From an uncultured Desulfohalobiaceae bacterium (lineage in GTDB: Bacteria; Desulfobacterota; Desulfovibrionia; Desulfovibrionales; Desulfonatronovibrionaceae): a stretch of DNA of 5,840 bases. The position numbers and the translations under genes were made by a program. The stretch lies in assembly GCA_913055195.1 (NCBI GenBank), contig CAJXJU010000095.1, positions 1 to 5,840 on the forward strand, given 5' to 3'. Within the stretch, counting starts at the first letter, position 1. Each line of letters starts with the position of its first letter. Shown piece by piece: positions 1 through 4,665 of this stretch. The notes beneath the pieces were generated by a model. That model ran no database searches. It was not told the DNA's origin and saw only the letters and a program-made list of their open reading frames with translations.

Positions 1-15
1 GATATTCGGATTTCG

Positions 16-54
16 AATTTCTCAACTTTCGGAACTCCGAAAGTTGAGTAAATT
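16..54. repeat. long inverted repeat (hairpin) upstream of rsfS
   Basis: The arms CTCAACTTTCGGA (21-33) and TCCGAAAGTTGAG (36-48) are perfect 13-base inverted copies separated by 2 bases; as RNA this would be a 12-bp stem with a 4-base loop. An outer AATTT (16-20) pairs with AAATT (50-54) if T49 is bulged, giving about 18 pairs in total. It ends one base before the Shine-Dalgarno sequence of rsfS. There is no T-run after the right arm, so it is not a classical intrinsic terminator of an upstream gene. It may be a dispersed palindromic repeat, an operator-like palindrome, or a 5' leader structure. The inverted repeat is seen directly; the function is not known. Confidence 0.8.
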
Positions 55-66
55 AGAGGGAAGAGA

Positions 67-480
67 ATGTCTGAAAAGGATGTACAAAAGTTTTTAGCGG
101 CAGCGCCGGTTTTAGACAAATTAAAAATTGTTGCTACGTGGTTGCATGAGAGAAAAGGCCAGGAAATATTAGGGTTAGACGTAAGTAAAATTTCTAATGT
201 TTTTGAAGGGGTACTCATTGTCACCGCTCAGAATGTGCGTCATGCCCAGGCTCTGGCGGACTATGTTCTGGAAAAGGTAGGACAAAGCGGCTGGGAATAT
301 ATGGGCATGGAAGGATATAAAGAAGGCGAGTGGATTTTGCTGGATTTAAACGATGTTATTGTGCATATATTTCTGGCTGATACGCGGCAATTTTATAACC
401 TGGAAGGTTTTTGGGCCAGAGGGCAAGAAGTTGATCTAAACCTGGAAAATGATGAACAGGAAGAGGATGAAGATGAATGA
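67..480 (+). CDS. rsfS: ribosomal silencing factor RsfS (Iojap/YbeB family)
   Basis: The 137-residue product is a cytoplasmic factor of the RsfS/Iojap/YbeB family. Members bind ribosomal protein uL14 on the 50S subunit and block joining with 30S, damping translation when nutrients are short. Family hallmarks are present in order: a beta strand ending in VLIVTAQ with RHAQALAD (about 49-65), EG (82-83), WILLDLNDVIVHIF (89-102), and R107 followed by FYNLE and W116. After W116 the protein ends in a strongly acidic tail (127-137, mostly Glu/Asp) beyond the usual domain end. The ATG at 67 is preceded by AGAGGG (55-60) with a 6-base spacer. The stop overlaps the start of gpmI, so the two are probably one transcript. 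Identification is from recognised motifs; the role is family knowledge. Confidence 0.95.
   Translation: MSEKDVQKFLAAAPVLDKLKIVATWLHERKGQEILGLDVSKISNVFEGVLIVTAQNVRHAQALADYVLEKVGQSGWEYMGMEGYKEGEWILLDLNDVIVHIFLADTRQFYNLEGFWARGQEVDLNLENDEQEEDEDE
458..466 (+). promoter_or_regulatory. gpmI ribosome binding site inside rsfS
   Basis: AGGAAGAGG lies 6 bases before the ATG at 473 and within the last codons of rsfS, where it also encodes part of the acidic tail. It decides the gpmI start: ATG codons at 449 and 452 lie upstream of it, and the ATG at 467 directly abuts it, leaving no spacer. Starting at 473 gives the 8-base overlap ATGAATGA, an arrangement typical of translational coupling. Confidence 0.7.
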
Positions 481-2011
481 TTTATCTCCAATACTTCTTT
501 TGATTCTGGATGGGTGGGGAATTGGACCTGATGGGCCGGGCAATGCCATCTCATTGGCCAATACTCCTGTCATGGATAAGCTTTTGAAAAACTTTGCTCA
601 TACAAGGCTTAAGTGTTCAGGTGAAAGTGTGGGCCTGCCTCAAGGACAGATGGGTAATTCCGAGGTGGGTCATTTGAATCTTGGTGCAGGAAGAATCGTT
701 TACCAGGATATTATGCGCATAAATCAGGCCATTGCTGATGGGAGTATCAGGCAAAATCAGGTTTTAAACCAATTGTTTGCCAGCATAAAACCAGGCGGCA
801 GGTTGCACCTTATGGGACTGCTCTCGGACGGGGGGGTGCACAGTCATCAGGAGCATCTGCATAGTCTTATCAACCTTGCTAAAGAAAAAGGTATCAGCCA
901 GGTATTTATCCATTGCTTTTTAGATGGTCGGGATACTCCTCCTGCAAGCGGAATAATCTATGTGCAAAGGCTTAAAAATTATCTGCAGGAGACCGGAGTA
1001 GGGGAAATTGCTACAATTATCGGGCGTTACTTTGCCATGGACCGGGATAAGCGCTGGGAGCGGATTAAATTGGCTTATGATGCCCTGACTCTTGGTCAGG
1101 GAAAATCAGCTCGTGATCCGGTTCTGGCGGTTAAAGAAGCTTATGCGGCAAAAGAGACAGATGAGTTTGTAAAACCCATTGTGTTGATGGCCCATGATAA
1201 ACCAGTGGCTACTCTGCAGGATGGTGATGGGGTCATCTTTTTTAATTTTCGGGCTGACAGGGCAAGGGAGCTTTGCCAGGCGCTTTTTGATCCTGAGTTT
1301 AAAGAATTTGAGCGCAAGGTCTGGCCCCGGCTTTATCTGATTACCATGACGGAATATGATAAAGAGTTTGGTCTGCCGGTTATTTTTCCGCCGGAAAAGC
1401 TGGTCAATATTCTGGGGCAGGTGGTTTCCGGGAAAGGGATGAAGCAACTTCGCATTGCTGAGACAGAAAAATATGCCCATGTAACTTATTTTTTTAATGG
1501 AGGAGAAGAGGATCCTTTTTCCGGGGAAGACAGAATTTTGATTCCTTCTCCGCGTGAAGTTGCCACCTATGATTTGAAGCCGGAAATGAGTGTTTATGAA
1601 GTTACAGATGTTTTATGCTCTAAAATACGGGCCAGGGAATATGATCTTTATGTGTGTAATTTTGCCAATCTGGATATGGTTGGTCATACAGGCAAACTTC
1701 CGGCGGCGATTAAGGCCTGTGAAGCAGTGGATGAATGTGTAGGACAGGTTGTAGAAACGATGCAACAGACAGGGGGGACCATTTTGCTCACAGCAGATCA
1801 TGGCAATGCAGATGATATGCTGGATGAAAATGGCAATCCAAAGACCGCTCATAGCTTAAATCCTGTGCCTTTTGTTCTAATAGATGAGAACAAGAAGAAT
1901 GTTCGTTTGCGGCCAGATGGAATTCTGGCTGATGTTGCCCCGACCATTCTTGATTTGTGGTCAATACCTGAGCCCTGTGAGATGACGGGAAGGAGTTTGC
2001 TTGTCAGATGA
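473..2011 (+). CDS. gpmI: 2,3-bisphosphoglycerate-independent phosphoglycerate mutase
   Basis: This cytoplasmic glycolytic enzyme interconverts 3-phosphoglycerate and 2-phosphoglycerate through a phosphoserine intermediate, using two metal ions (usually Mn2+). From the ATG at 473 it has 512 residues, close to the 514 of the E. coli enzyme; a start at 449 would add 8 residues not expected in the family. The alkaline-phosphatase-type metal site is complete: D13 in LDGWG, catalytic S63 in GNSEVGH, D401 and H405 in NLDMVGHTG, D442 and H443 in TADHGN, and H460 in KTAHS. The inserted phosphotransferase domain carries substrate residues H123, R153-D154 (DGRDTPP), R185, R191, R260 and R263, and K333 follows in ETEKYAH. 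No key residue is missing. It overlaps rsfS by 8 bases and is preceded by a Shine-Dalgarno inside that gene, implying coupled translation. Confidence 0.97.
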   Translation: MNDLSPILLLILDGWGIGPDGPGNAISLANTPVMDKLLKNFAHTRLKCSGESVGLPQGQMGNSEVGHLNLGAGRIVYQDIMRINQAIADGSIRQNQVLNQLFASIKPGGRLHLMGLLSDGGVHSHQEHLHSLINLAKEKGISQVFIHCFLDGRDTPPASGIIYVQRLKNYLQETGVGEIATIIGRYFAMDRDKRWERIKLAYDALTLGQGKSARDPVLAVKEAYAAKETDEFVKPIVLMAHDKPVATLQDGDGVIFFNFRADRARELCQALFDPEFKEFERKVWPRLYLITMTEYDKEFGLPVIFPPEKLVNILGQVVSGKGMKQLRIAETEKYAHVTYFFNGGEEDPFSGEDRILIPSPREVATYDLKPEMSVYEVTDVLCSKIRAREYDLYVCNFANLDMVGHTGKLPAAIKACEAVDECVGQVVETMQQTGGTILLTADHGNADDMLDENGNPKTAHSLNPVPFVLIDENKKNVRLRPDGILADVAPTILDLWSIPEPCEMTGRSLLVR

Positions 2012-2080
2012 TCAGGGAAGAGGAAACGGGGAGTGGGGGAAGGGATTCGAGTACCTAAAATGGATAGGCAATATTGTTGT

Positions 2081-2105
2081 AGGGGCAGATTCCATATCTG
2101 CCCTT
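2081..2105. repeat. palindromic GGGGCAGAT...ATCTGCCC element
   Basis: The arms AGGGGCAGAT (2081-2090) and ATCTGCCCTT (2096-2105) are inverted copies with one G-T wobble around the loop TCCAT. It sits in the 114-base gap after gpmI and 8 bases before the Shine-Dalgarno of the next gene. It lacks a T-run, so termination is doubtful. The preceding bases read TTGT, making TTGTAGGGGCA; from memory, short palindromes opening with GTAGGGGC and closing with GCCC recur as dispersed intergenic repeats in many bacterial genomes. The palindrome is seen; membership of such a family is inference. Confidence 0.7.
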
Positions 2106-2125
2106 AAGTAGTTAAGGAGAAAAAT

Positions 2126-2362
2126 ATGCAACAGAAATTTTTAACTCCGGTCAAACCGGCAGGATTTGAAATAATTTTTCTTTATCCATGTCCTTTTTGC
2201 GGGCGTAATGTTCCTTTGCTTGCCCCAACAGAGCCATCCATGGGCCAGTGTGATGTTTGCCAGAAGCAGTTTCCTCTGGTCCCGGTGGATGAAAAGACCA
2301 TTATGTTCATGAAGACGATTCTGGATAATGGCCGGGCTGCCATTGATCCTGATTATCTTTAG
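2126..2362 (+). CDS. small CxxC-CxxC zinc-ribbon-like protein, function unknown
   Basis: This is a 78-residue protein with two cysteine pairs, CPFC at 22-25 and CDVC at 42-45, separated by 16 residues. That is the layout of a zinc ribbon, so a structural Zn2+ site is likely. No signal peptide or clear membrane segment is visible; the hydrophobic stretch IIFLY (16-20) leads directly into the first cysteine knuckle and is too short to span a membrane. The C-terminal part (about 55-78) could be a helix followed by a tail. The start is well supported: AAGGAG (2114-2119) lies 6 bases before the ATG. It is downstream of gpmI on the same strand but separated by a palindrome, so it may be co-transcribed or independent, and it converges on hldD. 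I do not recognise a named family. The role could be nucleic-acid or protein binding, but this is not shown. Confidence 0.8.
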   Translation: MQQKFLTPVKPAGFEIIFLYPCPFCGRNVPLLAPTEPSMGQCDVCQKQFPLVPVDEKTIMFMKTILDNGRAAIDPDYL

Positions 2363-2380
2363 GTTCGACGTTTTTTGGTA

Positions 2381-2413
2381 TGCACCAGGGGCACAAAATG
2401 TGTGCCCCCTGCA
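2381..2413. terminator. hairpin between convergent genes, possible bidirectional terminator
   Basis: GGGGCACA (2388-2395) and TGTGCCCC (2401-2408) form a perfect 8-bp stem with loop AAATG. TGCA at 2381-2384 and 2410-2413 can extend it after a small asymmetric bulge. It fills the gap between the zinc-ribbon gene on the plus strand and the stop codon of hldD on the minus strand, where a shared terminator is expected. Neither strand has a U-tract after the stem; the TTTTTT at 2371-2376 is on the wrong side for plus-strand termination. Its core also resembles the palindrome at 2081-2105, so it may instead be a repeat copy. Confidence 0.45.
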
Positions 2414-3385
2414 CTATTTCAAATACGGGTCATCTTGACTCAGGTACTTCTGAATATAGTCTTTGACAGCTTCTTCCAGAGACATGAAATCACAGGGGCA
2501 GCCTGTTCTTTTCAGCTTGTCCATTTTCGCCTCGGTAAAGTATTGATATTTATCCCTTATGTTCTCAGGCATTTCAATGTATTCGATATTTGGCTTCTGG
2601 TGCATGGCCTCGAATACTGCGCGAGCCAGTTCATTCCATGTCCTGGCTTTTCCTGTTCCCAGGTTGAAGATTCCGTTTACCTCCTTATGTTCCAGAAACC
2701 ATGCCATAACCCGCACGCAATCCTTAACATAGATAAAATCTCTTTTTTGTTCGCCATCACCATATTCAGGCCGATAAGATTTAAATAGCTTGAGCTTTCC
2801 GGTATCCTTTATCTGCGAATATGCCTTGGCAATGACGCTTTTCATGTCTCCTTTGTGATATTCATTCGGGCCAAAGACGTTAAAGAATTTCAGGCCCACT
2901 ATTTTGTCCAGGAGTCCTTTTTTTTGAGCCCAGAGATCAAATAGATGTTTGGAATAACCATACATATTTAAAGGTCGTAATTTTTTTAGGCCAGCGTGGT
3001 CATCGTTAAAGCCTAGCTTACCGTCTCCATAAGTGGCCGCACTGCTGGCATAAATAAAGCGGATGTCATTTTCCAGACAGAACTCAGCCAGTTTCTGGCT
3101 ATAGTGAAAATTGTTCTCCATTAAGTAATCAGCATCCGCTTCCGTGGTGGATGAACAAGCGCCCATGTGGATAATGGCTGTAACGTCCTGGAATTTATTT
3201 TTTTCCATCAGCTCTAAAAAGTTATTTTTATGCACATAATCCAGGTATTTTAAATTGACCAGGTTCTTCCACTTTTCTGTCCGGCCCAGGTTGTCAACGA
3301 TTAAGATATCCTCGATACCCATCCGGTTTAGTTGCCAGACAAAGGCACTGCCAATAAAGCCTGCTCCGCCAGTAACTATATACAT
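2414..3385 (-). CDS. hldD: ADP-L-glycero-D-manno-heptose 6-epimerase
   Basis: HldD (RfaD) inverts C6 of ADP-D-glycero-D-manno-heptose to give ADP-L-glycero-D-manno-heptose, the cytoplasmic sugar donor for the LPS inner core. The 323-residue product is an extended short-chain dehydrogenase/reductase with NADP cofactor. The Rossmann motif GGAGFIGS (6-13) is followed by VDN (30-32), GACSSTTEAD (75-84), SS (114-115) and the catalytic YxxxK as Y142-GYS-K146. FFNVFGPNEYHKGDM (167-181) carries K178, the second catalytic residue known in the E. coli enzyme, and RDFIYVKD and NLGTGKARTWNE lie toward the C-terminus. Length and motifs match the family, with no lesion. The ATG is preceded by AAGGAG (complement of 3391-3396) with a 5-base spacer. 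It is transcribed divergently from the glycosyltransferases, suggesting an LPS-related neighbourhood. Confidence 0.95.
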   Translation of the reverse strand: MYIVTGGAGFIGSAFVWQLNRMGIEDILIVDNLGRTEKWKNLVNLKYLDYVHKNNFLELMEKNKFQDVTAIIHMGACSSTTEADADYLMENNFHYSQKLAEFCLENDIRFIYASSAATYGDGKLGFNDDHAGLKKLRPLNMYGYSKHLFDLWAQKKGLLDKIVGLKFFNVFGPNEYHKGDMKSVIAKAYSQIKDTGKLKLFKSYRPEYGDGEQKRDFIYVKDCVRVMAWFLEHKEVNGIFNLGTGKARTWNELARAVFEAMHQKPNIEYIEMPENIRDKYQYFTEAKMDKLKRTGCPCDFMSLEEAVKDYIQKYLSQDDPYLK

Positions 3386-3468
3386 ATTTGCTCCTTATGG
3401 TTGATTTTGTTTGCCTGGTTGTTTATTGGTTTAAAGCCTGAAGCGCAAGCCTAATTTCAGGAGTTGAA
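3386..3468. promoter_or_regulatory. divergent intergenic region of hldD and glycosyltransferase genes
   Basis: These 83 bases separate two divergent starts and so should hold promoters for both. No strong sigma70 pair is visible. The best minus-strand candidate is TTGCGC, 17 bases, then TAAACA, a weak match. On the plus strand TTGATT (3401-3406) has only a poor -10 partner. Each gene has its own Shine-Dalgarno: complement of CTCCTT at 3391-3396 for hldD, and AGGAG at 3459-3463 for the plus-strand gene. AAGCCT occurs twice (3434-3439 and 3447-3452). CCTGAA (3437-3442) can pair with TTCAGG (3456-3461), which partly covers the plus-strand Shine-Dalgarno. The promoter role follows from the gene layout, not from clear motifs. 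Confidence 0.4.
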
Positions 3469-4650
3469 ATGCAAATTATCTTTATTCACCTTACTTTTCC
3501 AGGTCAATTTAAGCATTTAATTTCTTGTCTGGCAGAAGATAAAAAGAATCAGATTTATTTTCTTGCGACTGAAGCAGGTCCTGATTGTGCTTTGCCAGGA
3601 CTTACGAAGATAATTGTTCAAAAGCCTGAGCAAGGATTTTGCCCTCAGGCAATAGGTTACGGGCTGGCTGCTCTACCAGCCCTGAAAAAATTAAAGCAAC
3701 AGGGAGTAAAGCCTGATCTGATATATTGTCATTCTACGTGGGGATTATCTTTTTTTGTTAAGGACGTTTTTCCTGATGTGCCTTTAATCAGCTATTTTGA
3801 GTGGTTTTATAGTCATTTAAATGCGGATATTTTCTTTACCAACAAATCCATTACAACAGAGCAGGCCGTTGAGATACGTTTGAATAATATTTCCATTTTG
3901 AACGATTTGCTGGTTTGTGATGCAGGCATTACCCCGACAAGATGGCAATTAATTCAATTTCCTCCGTGGTTTCGCAGTAAACTTCATCAAATCCATGACG
4001 GTATAGATACGGAATTTTTTAAACCTGGCAAAAGATGTCTTGAATTTCTTAATCTTGATATACCGCCAGATGCGCCAATAATTACTTACACCACCAGAGG
4101 CTTTGAACCATGCCGGGGATTTCCTCAATTTATAAAAGCGCTGCAATTTCTTCTTGTGGAAAATCAAAATTGTCATGTTGTCATTGCGGGGAATGATAAT
4201 GTATATTATGGACCGCAGCGAAAAGACGGACGTTCCTGGAAGGAATTTATGCTTGAAAGGATACAATTGGATATGGCGCGCGTTCATTTTATAGAGCCAA
4301 TGCCTTATCAGTTATATGTAAAGCTGCTGCAAAGTTCTGATGTACACCTTTATTTGACTAAACCATATGTCCTCTCGTGGTCAATCTTAGAGGCCATGTC
4401 ATGTGGATGTGTGGTTGTTGCTTCTGATACGGAACCTGTACGTGAAGTTATCAAACATGGTCATAACGGTTTTTTAACAGATTTATATGATCCGGTTCAG
4501 ATTGCAGATAGCCTTCAAAGAGCGCTTGAGCTTGAGGATTCAATTCGGCAAAGCATATCGGAAAATGCAAGAAAAACAATAATGAATCATTTTAGTTTAC
4601 CTGTTGTTTTACCAAGACAATTAAATCTTATGCAGTCTTTTTTGAGATAA
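3469..4650 (+). CDS. family 4 glycosyltransferase (GT-B fold), surface glycan synthesis
   Basis: The 393-residue product is a retaining GT4 glycosyltransferase, probably a cytoplasmic enzyme at the inner membrane that adds a sugar from a nucleotide donor to LPS or another glycan. Acceptor and sugar are not predictable. The N-terminal half resembles the GT4 N-terminal domain group I know as Pfam Glyco_trans_4_3: IHLTFPGQFKHL (6-17), HSTWGLSFFVKDVFPD (88-103), SYFEWFYSH (108-116), GITPTRWQ (153-160) and IHDGIDTEFF (175-184). The C-terminal half is a Glycos_transf_1 domain: YTTRGFEPCRGF (207-218), the donor-binding segment LSWSILEAMSCGC (302-314), then ASDTEPVREVI and HNGFL. E308 and E322/E326-type acidic residues are present, but the first Glu of the classical EX7E motif is Y300. 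There are no signal peptide or membrane segments. AGGAG (3459-3463) lies 5 bases before the ATG. The next gene begins 15 bases downstream, so the pair is probably an operon. Confidence 0.88.
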   Translation: MQIIFIHLTFPGQFKHLISCLAEDKKNQIYFLATEAGPDCALPGLTKIIVQKPEQGFCPQAIGYGLAALPALKKLKQQGVKPDLIYCHSTWGLSFFVKDVFPDVPLISYFEWFYSHLNADIFFTNKSITTEQAVEIRLNNISILNDLLVCDAGITPTRWQLIQFPPWFRSKLHQIHDGIDTEFFKPGKRCLEFLNLDIPPDAPIITYTTRGFEPCRGFPQFIKALQFLLVENQNCHVVIAGNDNVYYGPQRKDGRSWKEFMLERIQLDMARVHFIEPMPYQLYVKLLQSSDVHLYLTKPYVLSWSILEAMSCGCVVVASDTEPVREVIKHGHNGFLTDLYDPVQIADSLQRALELEDSIRQSISENARKTIMNHFSLPVVLPRQLNLMQSFLR

Positions 4651-4655
4651 TGTTT

Positions 4656-4660
4656 GGGGG
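4656..4660 (+). promoter_or_regulatory. G-rich ribosome binding site for the GTG-started glycosyltransferase
   Basis: GGGGG lies 5 bases before the GTG at 4666 and is an imperfect Shine-Dalgarno sequence. A TAG stop (4663-4665) sits in frame immediately before the GTG, so no longer N-terminus is possible. The protein homology begins within a few residues (LSVIIPVFN), which fixes the start. An ATG at 4650, overlapping the previous stop as TAATG, is in another frame and reaches a stop after 18 codons. Confidence 0.6.
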
Positions 4661-4665
4661 TATAG

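Noticed and set aside
449..472. Longer gpmI start at ATG 449 (520 residues)
   Set aside because: The added residues are the acidic-tail DNA of rsfS read in another frame. The Shine-Dalgarno lies downstream of this ATG, and the 473 start gives the usual family length.
1106..1480. Minus-strand open frame of 124 codons inside gpmI
   Set aside because: It is antisense to a fully conserved region of gpmI, has no recognisable motif, and is a by-product of the codon use of the real gene.
1613..1852. Minus-strand open frame of 79 codons inside gpmI
   Set aside because: It lies opposite the conserved metal-site motifs of gpmI and shows no protein-family features.
2375..2788. Plus-strand open frame of 137 codons opposite hldD
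   Set aside because: It starts within the intergenic hairpin region, has no good ribosome binding site, and lies antisense to the conserved C-terminal half of hldD.
3949..4287. Minus-strand open frame of 112 codons inside the family 4 glycosyltransferase
   Set aside because: It is antisense to conserved GT-B sequence, has a Lys/Phe/Ile-rich composition expected from a chance frame, and has no motif.
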